Shown piece by piece: positions 12,156 through 20,737 of a stretch of DNA of 64,000 nucleotides (the stretch's first letter is position 1; every line of letters starts with the position of its first letter). A program made the translations under genes and the position numbers. The stretch lies in assembly GCA_963793675.1 (NCBI GenBank), contig CAWCBA010000002.1, positions 558,001 to 622,000 of the forward strand. Reading direction: 5' to 3'. The DNA is from RPQJ01 sp963793675 (GTDB taxonomy: Bacteria > Pseudomonadota > Gammaproteobacteria > Steroidobacterales > Steroidobacteraceae). The notes beneath the pieces were generated by a model. That model made no database searches. It saw only the letters and a list, made by a program, of their open reading frames with translations, and had not been told where the DNA came from.

Positions 12156-14366
12156 CTAGAACAGCTCCAGCGGGTCGACATCGAGCGCCCAACGCACCTT
12201 GCGTGCGCCGGGCGCTGCCTCGAGCAACGGCACCCAGCGCGCCAGCAGCCGCTGCAGGGGCGAATGCGTCGCCGCGTGCAGCATCAGCTGCGCGCGGTAG
12301 TGGCCGGCGCGGCGCTCCATCGGCGCGGCGGCCGGGCCGAGCACCTCGACGCCCGCAACTCCGCACGTCGCGACCAGTTCCCTTGCGTGCTCGAGAAACG
12401 CGAGCGGTGCTGCACGACCCGGCGCTTCGGCGCGCAACACGGCGACGCGAGCGAACGGCGGCCAATGCGCCTGCTCGCGCTCGACGAGCGCGGCCCCGGC
12501 GAATGCGTCGTAGCCACCGTGCACCAGTTGCTGCAGCAACGGATGCTCCGGGTATTCCGTCTGGATCAGCACTTCGCCGGGTTTCTCGGCACGTCCTGCA
12601 CGTCCCGACACCTGTACGATGGTTTGCGCGAGTCGTTCGGCCGCGCGGAAATCCGTGCCGAACAGGCCCTGGTCCGCATTCAGCACGACGACCAGCGTGA
12701 CCAGCGGAAAGTGATGGCCCTTGGTCAGCATCTGCGTGCCGACCAGCAGCCGCACCTCGCCGCTGTGAACGCGCTCGAGCGTTTCCTCGAGCGAGCCGCG
12801 TTTGCGCACGGCATCCCGATCGATACGGGCCAGCGCGATCTCTGGAAAAAAATCGATCAGCGTTTCTTCGATGCGCTCGGTGCCCTGTCCCACGGGCTTG
12901 ACGGCTTCACCGCAATCGGGACAGATGTCCGGGATCGGGCGATGCGTGCCGCAGTGGTGGCAATCGAGCGAGCGTTCGCGCTGATGCACCGTCAGTCGCG
13001 CATCGCAGCGTGGACACGGCGCGACCCAGCCGCAGCCGGGGCAGAACAGCGTCGGCGCGTAGCCACGGCGGTTCAGGTAGATCAGCACCTGGCCGCCCGC
13101 GTCGAGGTGACGACGGATGGCGAGCAGCGTCGGCGTCGCAAAGCCCTGCGTGTCTGCATGAGCACGCAGGTCGATCAGGTGCAGGCTCGGCGGCTTGGCG
13201 CCCGCCGTGCGATTGGGCAGGTCGAGTCGTTGCGCGCGCCCGGCTCGAATGCGCTCGAGGCTTTCCAGCGACGGCGTCGCCGAGCCCAGCACGATCGGGA
13301 CGCCGTGACGCTGCGCCCGGGCCAGCGCCAGGTCCCGCGCGGAATAGCGGAAGCCGTCCTGCTGCTTGTACGACGCGTCGTGCTCTTCGTCGATCACGAT
13401 CAACCCGGGGCGTGCGAGCGGCGCGAACACGGCCGAACGCGTGCCGATCACGACCAGCGCAGTGCCCGCGCGCGCCGCGCGCCAGGCCTGCAGGCGATCG
13501 GTGTCGGTGAGTCCTGAATGCAGCACCGCGAGCGGACCTGGAAACCGCGCGGCGAAGCGCGCGACGAGTTGCGGCGTGAGCGAGATCTCCGGCACCAGCA
13601 CCAGGGACTGTTCGCCGCGAGCGGCCACTTCAGCGATCGCGCGCAGGTAGACCTCGGTCTTGCCGCTGCCGGTCACTCCGTGCAGCACGAACGGCGTGAA
13701 GTGCCCGTGTGCAGCGACGATCGCGCTGACCGCGGCGTCCTGCTCCGGCGTCAGCTGGGGCCCCAGCTCGCGCGCAACGGTGTCGGTCATCGCTCCGGCA
13801 GCAACGACGTCTTCGCGCACGCGTATCACCCAGCCGCGCTTCTCCAGTTCACGCACGTGCTCACGCCAGCGATTCGACAGCACGCCAAGTTCCGCCGCAC
13901 CGGCCGGGCCGTGCACTGCCAGGTAGTCAGCCAGCTCGCGCAGTCTGGTGGCGCGTGTGCCGATGGGCCCGGCGTCGCCGGTGCGGGCCGCGGTGCTGAG
14001 CGTCCAGCGCTCGGCGGTGGCCACGGCGTCCGTTCCGTTGCGCAGGGCAACGGGCAGCGCCGCCGCAATGACCTCACCGGGCGGGTGCCGGTAGTACTCC
14101 GCGGACCAGCGCAGCAGGTCGAGCAGCGTCGCGTCGAGCACCGGTTCGTCGTCGATGAGCGCGAGCGCGCTCTTCAAGCGCGCCTCCGGGACGTCCGATC
14201 GTTCGCGCAATTCGACGATGACGCCGACCGCCTTGCGCCTCCCGAATGGCACCCAGACCCGTTGGCCCGGTTGAAGTTTTTCGGGGTCGGCAGACGGCGG
14301 CGCCCGGTAGTCGAACAGCCGGCGCAGGGGTGCGTCGATCGCTACGCCCAGGATCGGACCGGTCAT
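12156..14366 (-). CDS. priA: Primosomal protein N' (replication restart helicase PriA)
   Basis: PriA is a 3'-5' DNA helicase that reloads DnaB at stalled forks. The product has the N-terminal DNA-binding domain, Walker A GVTGSGKTEVYLRA, DEAH-box IDEEHDASYKQQDGFRYSARD, and the zinc module with paired cysteines (FCPGCGW, CPRCDARL, CHHCG, CPDCG), followed by helicase motifs V and VI (QVSGRAGRAEKPGEV). I prefer the ATG at 14366 (MTGPILGVAIDAP); an upstream ATG at 14393 would add nine residues and overlap the DnaA-box-like cluster. It is complete at about 736 residues and is followed by argS on the same strand. Confidence 0.96.
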   Translation of the reverse strand: MTGPILGVAIDAPLRRLFDYRAPPSADPEKLQPGQRVWVPFGRRKAVGVIVELRERSDVPEARLKSALALIDDEPVLDATLLDLLRWSAEYYRHPPGEVIAAALPVALRNGTDAVATAERWTLSTAARTGDAGPIGTRATRLRELADYLAVHGPAGAAELGVLSNRWREHVRELEKRGWVIRVREDVVAAGAMTDTVARELGPQLTPEQDAAVSAIVAAHGHFTPFVLHGVTGSGKTEVYLRAIAEVAARGEQSLVLVPEISLTPQLVARFAARFPGPLAVLHSGLTDTDRLQAWRAARAGTALVVIGTRSAVFAPLARPGLIVIDEEHDASYKQQDGFRYSARDLALARAQRHGVPIVLGSATPSLESLERIRAGRAQRLDLPNRTAGAKPPSLHLIDLRAHADTQGFATPTLLAIRRHLDAGGQVLIYLNRRGYAPTLFCPGCGWVAPCPRCDARLTVHQRERSLDCHHCGTHRPIPDICPDCGEAVKPVGQGTERIEETLIDFFPEIALARIDRDAVRKRGSLEETLERVHSGEVRLLVGTQMLTKGHHFPLVTLVVVLNADQGLFGTDFRAAERLAQTIVQVSGRAGRAEKPGEVLIQTEYPEHPLLQQLVHGGYDAFAGAALVEREQAHWPPFARVAVLRAEAPGRAAPLAFLEHARELVATCGVAGVEVLGPAAAPMERRAGHYRAQLMLHAATHSPLQRLLARWVPLLEAAPGARKVRWALDVDPLELF

Positions 14367-14385
14367 CGGCTGCAGCCCCGCGCAG

Positions 14386-14420
14386 TTGTCCACAGACCCT
14401 GTGGAAAACTCTGTGGATGA
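14386..14420. promoter_or_regulatory. Cluster of three DnaA-box-like sequences upstream of priA
   Basis: Three 9-mers each match the DnaA box TTATCCACA at eight of nine positions: TTGTCCACA at 14386-14394, TTTTCCACA (minus strand) at 14400-14408, and TCATCCACA (minus strand) at 14412-14420. The first two also form a palindrome (TCCACAG-ACC-CTGTGGA). They lie just upstream of priA. They could bind DnaA to control priA or the divergent sigma factor gene, or be a chance palindrome. Binding itself cannot be seen from sequence. Confidence 0.4.
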
Positions 14421-14705
14421 CTTGCGTGAATATCGCCCAAGTGCCGAATCTGCCGCGGTGTCTTACGAATTGACCAAAAAATCGTCGTTGCAAAAAAACA
14501 CTATATAAATCAATCTATTACGCTGTAATGCCGCAACTTTTCGCAGCCCTGCCGCGCAACCGGTTGAGCCGGCGCGACGGTCTGTCGGCAGCAGCGCCGG
14601 GGAAGTGCACATCTCTTTGACGCTGCGCCACGTCAACCGTTTGTTCCGCAAGGCGTTATTCCTGCAGGACGATGATGGAACCGCGGGGAGCGGAGAGTCT
14701 ACGGC
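14421..14705. other. Intergenic region between priA and the sigma factor gene, partly AT-rich
   Basis: This gap, about 310 bp including the DnaA-box-like cluster, separates two divergent genes. A 65-bp stretch at about 14459-14525 is strikingly AT-rich for this GC-rich region (A-runs at 14475-14481 and 14492-14498, then CTATATAAATCAATC). It probably carries the promoters of both genes, but I could not find a convincing -35/-10 pair with correct spacing. The last 180 bp before the sigma factor are ordinary GC-rich sequence with nothing recognised. Confidence 0.5.
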
Positions 14706-15335
14706 ATGCAGGGCTTTGCTAGTCTCGAAGCACACGCCGGCCGTTGGGCACGCAACGTATCCCGCGACCACGGGGAGGATCGACTGGACGCAGCGCAGGT
14801 ACGCGAGCTTGACCGTTTCCTGGCCGGGGTCGAACGACGCGCTTTCAGGATCGCGCAGTGCGCGCTCCGCGATACCGACGACGCGCATGACGTCGTCCAG
14901 GTCGCGATGCTGCGCCTGGCGCAGAGCTATGCGTCGCGGCCCGTCGACGAATGGAAGCCGCTGTTCTATCGGATTCTCTACAACGGAATCCGCGACCTGC
15001 AGCGGCGCCACGGGGTGCGGCGACGGTTCTTTGGCCTGCTGCCCGGCGCGGCGCGCCACGACGAGGAGGGTGGCGAGGATCCGTTCGAGCAGGTACCCGA
15101 TTCCGCACCCGAGCCCTTGCAGCAGCTCGCGACGGATGAAGCGATGCGGCAGCTGGACCATGCCCTGCGCCGGTTGCCGTCGCGACAGTTCGAGGCGTTC
15201 TCTTTGCGCTGCCTGGAGGGTCTCGACGTGGCGGCCACCGCGGCCGCGATGGGCTGCAGCGAGGGCAGCGTGAAGACACACTATTTCCGCGCGTTGCAGA
15301 CGCTGCGCGCTGAACTTGCCGAGGTACGAACATGA
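14706..15335 (+). CDS. ECF-type RNA polymerase sigma factor
   Basis: The 209-residue product is a sigma-70 family factor with region 2 (residues ~40-105: FRIAQCALRDTDDAHDVVQV, LRLAQSY, FYRILYNGIRDLQRRHGVRR) and region 4 (residues ~150-205: LPSRQFEAFSLRCLEGLDVA, MGCSEGSVKTHYFRALQTL). It lacks regions 1 and 3, as ECF factors do. Its stop overlaps the ATG of the next gene (ATGA at 15332), so it is translationally coupled to a small membrane protein of the DUF3619 type, likely to act as its anti-sigma or partner. The gene set sigma/DUF3619/DUF3106 recurs in Xanthomonadales-like genomes. Its regulon cannot be inferred here. Confidence 0.9.
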   Translation: MQGFASLEAHAGRWARNVSRDHGEDRLDAAQVRELDRFLAGVERRAFRIAQCALRDTDDAHDVVQVAMLRLAQSYASRPVDEWKPLFYRILYNGIRDLQRRHGVRRRFFGLLPGAARHDEEGGEDPFEQVPDSAPEPLQQLATDEAMRQLDHALRRLPSRQFEAFSLRCLEGLDVAATAAAMGCSEGSVKTHYFRALQTLRAELAEVRT

Positions 15336-15749
15336 GCGAGCAGCCCGACGACCGTGACGATGCCGAGCTGGAACGGCATGCGCGGGACATGTTCCAGGCC
15401 AGCGTCGACGAACTCGATGCAGCCACGCTGTCGCGTCTGAACCGGTCGCGGCAACAGGCACTCGCAGGTGGCCGAGGGACGCAACCGCACCGGATGGCGA
15501 TGGACGGTCTGGGCTCCCGTCGGCGCACTTGCAGCCGGCGTGCTGGCCGCGGCGCTGCTGCTGAATTCGCCGTCGGAGACGGGCAGGCCCGTGCCGGTCG
15601 CTGCGACTGCGACGGGTGCTGACCTGCAGCAGGATCCGCTGGAACTGCTTGCGGCGGGCGAGGATCTCGACCTCGTCACCGAAGCGGATCTCGAGTTTTA
15701 CGCCTGGGTCGAACTCGAGACCGCCGGCCATGACGACGGGGTGGGCTGA
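15332..15749 (+). CDS. DUF3619-like membrane protein, putative anti-sigma partner (frameshifted)
   Basis: The corrected product of about 138 residues has an acidic cytoplasmic N-terminus (MSEQPDDRDDAELERHARDM), one transmembrane helix (APVGALAAGVLAAALLLN) and a short acidic outer tail. This architecture fits membrane-bound anti-sigma factors, and the ATGA overlap with the sigma factor gene supports a paired function; the role is inference. The frame breaks near 15466: deleting the A there restores ALAVAEGRNRTGWRW and reading to the TGA at 15749. Confidence 0.65.
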
Positions 15750-15750
15750 G

Positions 15751-15861
15751 ATGCGGGCACGCCGTCGCAGTCACGCGCGATCGAAGCAGGCCCTGCTGCT
15801 CGCGACGATCGAAGAGCGCGGTGCCGTTCAATCGCCCGCGACGACGGAGCGCGAACCATGA
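15751..15861 (+). CDS. Small basic ORF between the anti-sigma-like and DUF3106 genes
   Basis: A 36-residue ORF starts one base after the previous stop, and its TGA overlaps the ATG of the next gene (ATGA at 15858). The product is basic at the N-terminus (MRARRRSHARSKQ) with no membrane helix. Tight spacing on both sides suggests real translation or a coupling peptide, but with frameshifts common here it could also be a fragment of a neighbour. I do not recognise it. Confidence 0.3.
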   Translation: MRARRRSHARSKQALLLATIEERGAVQSPATTEREP

Positions 15862-16437
15862 ACATTACGAACACCCGGACTCTTGCGGCACTGCTGCTGT
15901 CCGCGAGCCTCCTGTGCCTGGCGCCCGTCGTCAGTTCCGCGGAGAATGCACCAGCTGCAGCGTCTGCCAGCGATGCAGCGCCAGCGGCCGGCGTGCCGTG
16001 GTCGCAACTCACGCCGGAACAGCAGCGTGCGCTCGAGCCGTATCGCGAGCGCTGGAACCAGTTGCCGGCGGAGCGGCAGCAGGCCATCGCGCGCGGCGCC
16101 GAACGCTGGCAGCAGCTGACGCCGGAACAGCAGCGGCAGGCGCAGCAGCGGTTCCAGCAGTGGCAAGGCCTGCCGCCGGATGAGCGGCAGAAGGCGCGTC
16201 AGCGTTACCAGCAGTTCCGCGAGTCTGCCACCGGAAGAGCAGCAACGGCTGCGCGAGGGATTCCACAAGTACCAGTCGTTGCCACCCGAGCAGCGCGAGC
16301 AACTGCGCGAGCGCTGGCAGGACATGACGCCCGAGCAACGGCAGAAGATGAAGCAGCGCTGGAAAGACGCGACGCCGGAACAGCGCGAGAAGATGCACAA
16401 GCGCATGCAGCAGCGGCAGGAGCGCGGCGCGACTTGA
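15858..16437 (+). CDS. DUF3106 exported repeat protein (frameshifted)
   Basis: The protein has a cleavable signal peptide (LAALLLSASLLCLAPVVSSAE, residues ~9-29) and then consists almost wholly of degenerate helical repeats of about 22 residues with the pattern PPEQR...RQRWQ.LTPEQ, rich in Gln, Arg and Glu. This is the DUF3106 signature; the proteins are thought to be periplasmic and of unknown function, though the composition recalls CpxP/Spy-like stress chaperones. A frame break near 16224 (one extra T) splits the third repeat; after correction the protein has about 192 residues. It closes the sigma factor operon. Confidence 0.75.
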
Positions 16438-16581
16438 GCGCGGCTACGATGGCGCTGGTTTCGCCGTCGCGAGCGCGGACCGGGGCCAGTCACCGCTCGC
16501 GACGGCGAACCTGCGGGCACGTGCGACTCGCTCCGCTCCGAGTGAGCGGCCTGTATCTCCCGGCCGCGCCGGGAGACGACC

Positions 16582-17991
16582 TCAGCTCTTCAGCGCGACC
16601 AGCACCTCGTCGAGCATCTTCTTCGCGTCGCCGAACAGCATCCGGTTGTTCTCCTTGTAGAACAGCGGGTTGTCGACGCCCGCGTAGCCCGACGCCATCG
16701 AGCGCTTCATCACGATGGACGTCTTCGACTTCCAGACCTGCAGCACCGGCATGCCCGCGATCGGGCTCGTCGGATCGTCTTCGGCCGCCGGGTTCACGAT
16801 GTCGTTGGCGCCGATCACCATCGAGACGTCGGTGTCCGGGAAGTCGTCGTTCAGTTCGTCCATCTCGAACACGATGTCGTAGGGCACCTTGGCCTCGGCA
16901 AGCAGTACGTTCATGTGACCCGGCATGCGGCCCGCGACCGGGTGAATGCCGAAGCGCACGTTGACGCCCTTTTCGCGCAGGAATTTCGTGATCTCATAGA
17001 CCGTGTGCTGCGCCTGGGCGACCGCCATGCCGTAGCCCGGCACGATGATCACGTTCTTTGCGTTGCGTAACAGCTCGGCCGTCTCGACCGAACTGATCGG
17101 TGTGACTTCACCTGCCGGCTCCGCACCCGCCGCCGCCGGCGTCGAACCGCCGCCCGTGCCGAAGCCGCCGGCAATGACGCTGATGAAGTTGCGGTTCATC
17201 GCGCGGCACATGATGTACGACAGGATCGCGCCCGACGATCCGACGAGTGCGCCGGTCACGATCAGCAGGTCGTTCGCGAGCATGAAACCCGTCGCCGCCG
17301 CCGCCCAGCCCGAGTAGCTGTTGAGCATCGAGACCACGACCGGCATGTCCGCGCCGCCGATCGCCATCACCATGTGGATGCCGAAGAGCAGCGCGATCAG
17401 CGTCATCACGGCCAGTGGCAGCATCCCGGACTGGATGTCGTGCGCATCCAGGAACTGCATGCCGAACCAGACTACGCCGACCAGGCCGGCGAGATTCAGC
17501 CAGTGGCGTCCCGGCAGCAGCATCGGCTTGCCGCCGATCTTGCCCGACAGCTTGCCGAACGCGATGACCGAGCCCGAGAAGGTGACCGCACCGATCAGGA
17601 TGCCGATGTAGATCTCGACCTCGTGGATCGCCTTTTCGGCGCCCTCGAAGACGATCGACGTGTCGACGTAGCTCGCGTAACCCACGAGGCAGGCAGCGAG
17701 GCCGACGAGGCTGTGCATGATTGCAACGAGCTCGGGCATCTGCGTCATCTGCACTTTCCTGGCGGCATACAGGCCGACGCTGCCGCCGACCAGCAGCGCG
17801 CCGACGATGTACGGGATGCCGTCGAGCGTGACGCGCGGGCCGAGCACCGTCGCGAGCACGGCGATTGCCATGCCGACGATGCCGTAGAGGTTGCCGCGCC
17901 GCGAGGACTCCGGATTGGAGAGGCCGCCCAGGCTCAGGATGAACAGGATGATGGCGGCGATGTAGGCCATCGTTGCGATATTTGCGGTCAT
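16582..17991 (-). CDS. pntB: NAD(P) transhydrogenase subunit beta
   Basis: The 469-residue product is the beta subunit of proton-translocating transhydrogenase, which uses the proton gradient to make NADPH from NADH. Residues 1-270 carry eight to nine membrane helices (start IATMAYIAAIILFILSLGGL). After a short Ala/Gly linker comes the NADP-binding domain III (VIIVPGYGMAVAQAQHTV, VRFGIHPVAGRMPGHMNVLL, IGANDIVNPAAEDDP, GYAGVDNPLF). It is complete. It lies 12 bp downstream of pntA in the same operon. Confidence 0.97.
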   Translation of the reverse strand: MTANIATMAYIAAIILFILSLGGLSNPESSRRGNLYGIVGMAIAVLATVLGPRVTLDGIPYIVGALLVGGSVGLYAARKVQMTQMPELVAIMHSLVGLAACLVGYASYVDTSIVFEGAEKAIHEVEIYIGILIGAVTFSGSVIAFGKLSGKIGGKPMLLPGRHWLNLAGLVGVVWFGMQFLDAHDIQSGMLPLAVMTLIALLFGIHMVMAIGGADMPVVVSMLNSYSGWAAAATGFMLANDLLIVTGALVGSSGAILSYIMCRAMNRNFISVIAGGFGTGGGSTPAAAGAEPAGEVTPISSVETAELLRNAKNVIIVPGYGMAVAQAQHTVYEITKFLREKGVNVRFGIHPVAGRMPGHMNVLLAEAKVPYDIVFEMDELNDDFPDTDVSMVIGANDIVNPAAEDDPTSPIAGMPVLQVWKSKTSIVMKRSMASGYAGVDNPLFYKENNRMLFGDAKKMLDEVLVALKS

Positions 17992-18003
17992 GCTTGCGGC
18001 CCC

Positions 18004-19600
18004 TTACTTCCGGAACATCGCGAGCATGCGACGCGTGACGGCGAAGCCGCCGAACATGTTTACCGCGGTGAGCGTGAGCGCCGCGACTGCGAGGCCGAGA
18101 ATCACTGCGTCGGGACGTCCTTCGGGCAACTCACCCAGGGGTGGCGCCACCTGCACCAGCGCGCCGATCGCGATGATGCTGGAGATCGCATTGGTCACGC
18201 TCATGAGCGGCGTGTGCAACGCAGGCGTGACGTTCCACACCACCATGTAGCCGATGAAGCACGCCAGGATGAACACGGTGAAGTGGGCGAGGAACGAAGC
18301 CGGTGCGAACGCGCCGACCAGCCAGAACAGCAGAGCGCCGACGCCGAAGAGCAGCGCGAGGCTCTTCGCCGACGCGGGTTCGCTTGCGCCGTGGCCATGG
18401 CCGGACTTCTTTGCGGGCGTCGCAGCGGCGGCGGCCGGCTTGGCCTGCGGCGGCGCGGCCGGGAGTTTGGGCGGCGGCGGCGGCCAGGTGATGCTGCCGT
18501 CCTTGATGACGGTCAGGCCGCGAATGGCGTCGTCGTCCATGTTGACGTTGAGGACACCGTCCTTGGTCTTGCACAGCTCCTCGGTCACGCGCAGCAGGTT
18601 GGTCGAGTACAGGGTCGAAGCCTGCTTGGCCAGGCGGCTGACCAGATCGGTGTAGCCGATGATGGTGACGCCGTGCCGGACCACGGCCTCGCCGGGAACG
18701 GTGAGTTCGCAGTTGCCGCCCTGCTCGCCCGCCATGTCGACGATGACACTGCCTGGCTTCATGCTCTTCACCATCTCGGCGGTGATGAGTCTTGGTGCGG
18801 GCTTGCCCGGAATCAGGGCGGTGGTGATGATGATGTCCGCGTCCCTGGCCTGCTTGGCGTACATCTCGCGCTGGGCCTGCTGAAAGCCCTCGCTCATCAC
18901 CTTGGCGTAGCCGCCGCCGCCGGAGCCTTCTTCTTCATAGTCGACCTTGACGAATTCACCGCCCAGCGACACGACCTGGTCGGCGACCTCGGCGCGCGTG
19001 TCGTTGGCACGCACGACGGCGCCAAGGTTCGCGGCCGTGCCGATCGCCGCCAGGCCCGGCGACACCGGCACCGGCGACGAAGACCGTGGCCGGCGGAATC
19101 TTGCCGGCAGCGGTGATCTGGCCGTTGAAGAAGCGGCCGAAGGCGTTGGCGGCCTCGATCACGGCGCGGTAACCGCTGATGCTGGCCATGGAGGTGAGCG
19201 CGTCCATCTTCTGGGCGCGCGAGAGCTGCCGCGGCAAGGAGTCGATGGCCAGCACGGTGAGCTTGCGGTCAGCCAGCTGCTGCATGAGCTGCGGGTTCTG
19301 CGCGGGCCAGACGAAGCTGACCAGGGTGCTGCCCGGCTGCATCAGCGCGATCTCTTCCGGCGTCGGCGCGCGCACCTTGAAGATGATGTCCGCACCGCCC
19401 ATGAGCTCTGCGGCGCTGCCTGCGATCTGGGCGCCTGCCGCCTGGTAGGACTCATCGCTGAAGTTGGCGGCTGCCCCGGCGTCGCTTTCGACGCGAACAG
19501 CGAAGCCGAGCTTGATCAGCTTCTCGACCACTTCCGGTACGGCGGCAACACGTTTTTCGCCGGCGTAGGTTTCGCGCGGCACTGCGATCGTCAGCGACAT
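18004..19600 (-). CDS. pntA: NAD(P) transhydrogenase subunit alpha (frameshifted)
   Basis: This is a full-length alpha subunit: the NAD(H)-binding domain I (MSLTIAVPRETYAGEKRVAA, MASISGYRAVIEAANAFGRF, VFVAGAGVAGLAA after correction), then a Pro/Ala linker and four C-terminal helices (ALLFGVGALLFWLVGAFAP to LTLTAVNMFGGF), so the PntAA and PntAB parts are fused. A frame break near 19056, one extra G in a run of three, falls in the nucleotide-binding glycine loop. The ATG at 19600 gives the usual N-terminus; another ATG at 19612 is closer to a GGGAAGG sequence, so the start is not fully settled. pntB follows at once. Confidence 0.93.
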
Positions 19601-19724
19601 GGTTTCTGGCATCCTTCCCGCAACCCGGCGGCGGCTAAGCCGCTGCCGTGAAAGGGATATTCTTGACAGTTAGGACTTCAAAACAGCCGTGGATTATTGC
19701 ACAGCGGTGCCGTATCTTCACGGC

Positions 19725-20349
19725 ATGCGCGCGCTTTCGCAGTACGCACTTTCGCAGGAGGTCCTGCGGACGGACGTCTCGGGAATGCCCCTGGAGTGGA
19801 TCGACTACCGGGACGCGGTACGGTTGCACTTCATGGGGCAGGTCGCCTACGCGTTCGGGCAAACCCTTTTTTCGCTGCGGGGCGGCGTGAGCGCGCGCAC
19901 CGGTGAGCGCACCGTCGTCAAGGTGAGTTCGATCGTTGCGACGATCGGTCACCGCCACAATCCCGGCAACCGGCATCACGGCTACGTGCCGCCGCTGAAC
20001 AACGAAACCCTGTTCCGCCGCGACGCGTACCTGTGCCTGTACTGCGCGCAGCGCTTCCCCACGGGCCAGCTCTCGCGCGACCACGTCACGCCCATTTCGC
20101 GCGGCGGACAGGACACCTGGAACAACGTCGTCACGGCCTGCCGGCGCTGCAACAACCTCAAGGCGTGGCGCACGCCCGAGCAGGCCAAGCTGCAGCTGAT
20201 TGCCGTGCCGTTCACGCCCAGCTACGCGGAGTACATCTACCTGAAGGGCCGGCGCGTGCTGGCCGACCAGATGGAGTACCTGCTGGCGCATTTCCCACGG
20301 TCGAGCCCGCTGCATGAGCGGCTGCGGCAGGGCGGCTGCGCGGAGCTAG
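19725..20349 (+). CDS. HNH endonuclease family protein (3' end inferred)
   Basis: The protein carries an HNH nuclease fold with two zinc-binding CxxC pairs: LCLYCAQRF, then LSRDHVTPISRGGQDTWNNVVTACRRCNNLKAWRTPEQA, containing the catalytic His, the central Asn and the final Asn/Lys. The family is widespread, of about 190-210 residues, and probably acts on DNA; the biological target is unknown. I chose the ATG at 19725; a GTG at 19689 is also in frame. The present frame continues to 20669 with an Arg-rich tail that reads through palindromic repeats and a terminator, which cannot be the natural end. Frame +1 has a TAG at 20347-20349, consistent with one inserted base shortly before it. Confidence 0.75.
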
Positions 20350-20400
20350 TCCGGCGCAATCACGCGAGTCTGCGGTCGCAAAGGCAGACGCGAGCTGGGC

Positions 20401-20473
20401 AAGCGACTGATCCGGCTTCCACCGGCTTGGAAAGGCAGACACGCGCTCGGTGGAAGGCCCGGATCAGTCGCTT
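20401..20473. repeat. Palindromic element, copy 1
   Basis: AAGCGACTGATCCGG at 20401-20415 pairs exactly with 20459-20473; TTCCACC at 20417-20423 pairs with 20449-20455. The loop (20424-20448) contains GGAAAGGCAGACACGCG. A 26-bp stretch including this loop (20425-20450) is the exact reverse complement of 20536-20561 in copy 2. Confidence 0.85.
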
Positions 20474-20514
20474 GGGGACGCGGCACCTGGCAGCTTGCAG
20501 CGCCGTCGCAGCAG

Positions 20515-20586
20515 CGGTCGATCCGGGACGCTTTCCCGAGCGCGTGTCTGCCTTTCCAAGCTCGGGGAAAGGTACCGGATCGACCG
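20515..20586. repeat. Palindromic element, copy 2 (inverted)
   Basis: CGGTCGATCCGG at 20515-20526 pairs with 20575-20586, and CTTTCCCGAGC at 20531-20541 pairs with 20560-20571 with one bulged G. Read on the minus strand it carries the same loop core as copy 1, but both stems differ in sequence while remaining paired. That means the stems have changed in a compensating way. Confidence 0.85.
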
Positions 20587-20630
20587 CGTGCAACCCGCGC
20601 GCGTCTGCCGTGCCTCTCGCCCGGACACGA

Positions 20631-20653
20631 AAAAGGCGCCGATGGCGCCTTTT
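20631..20653. terminator. Bidirectional rho-independent terminator
   Basis: A perfect palindrome AAAAGGCGCC-GAT-GGCGCCTTTT gives a GC-rich stem followed by four T on either strand. It sits between the converging HNH and LysR genes and should terminate both transcripts. Confidence 0.85.
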
Positions 20654-20669
20654 ACTGTCGAAGAAATAA

Positions 20670-20724
20670 CTTGCCGCGATGGCCTGGGGGAGCAGGGGGA
20701 GTGCGTCCCAGGCCACCCGGCAAG
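20670..20724. repeat. Hairpin with GCAGGGGGAGTGC loop, copy 1
   Basis: Outer arms CTTGCCG (20670-20676) and CGGCAAG (20718-20724) enclose inner arms TGGCCTGGG (20680-20688) and CCCAGGCCA (20707-20715). The loop contains GCAGGGGGAGTGC at 20692-20704, which recurs 60 bp downstream. Confidence 0.75.
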
Positions 20725-20737
20725 TTCCGGCGGGTTC

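Noticed and set aside
14386..14525. Main chromosomal origin oriC
   Set aside because: DnaA-like boxes and AT-rich DNA are present, but none of the usual origin genes (dnaA, dnaN, gidA, rpmH, rnpA) is near. Kept only as a possible DnaA site.
14677..14701. ECF-type promoter (GGAAC ... GTCTA) for the sigma factor gene
   Set aside because: The spacing is about two bases short, and the -10 would be only four bases from the ATG, leaving no room for a leader.
20350..20669. Arg-rich C-terminal extension of the HNH protein
   Set aside because: It is encoded by palindromic repeats and passes through a terminator. A frame +1 stop at 20347-20349 fits the one-base insertions seen elsewhere.
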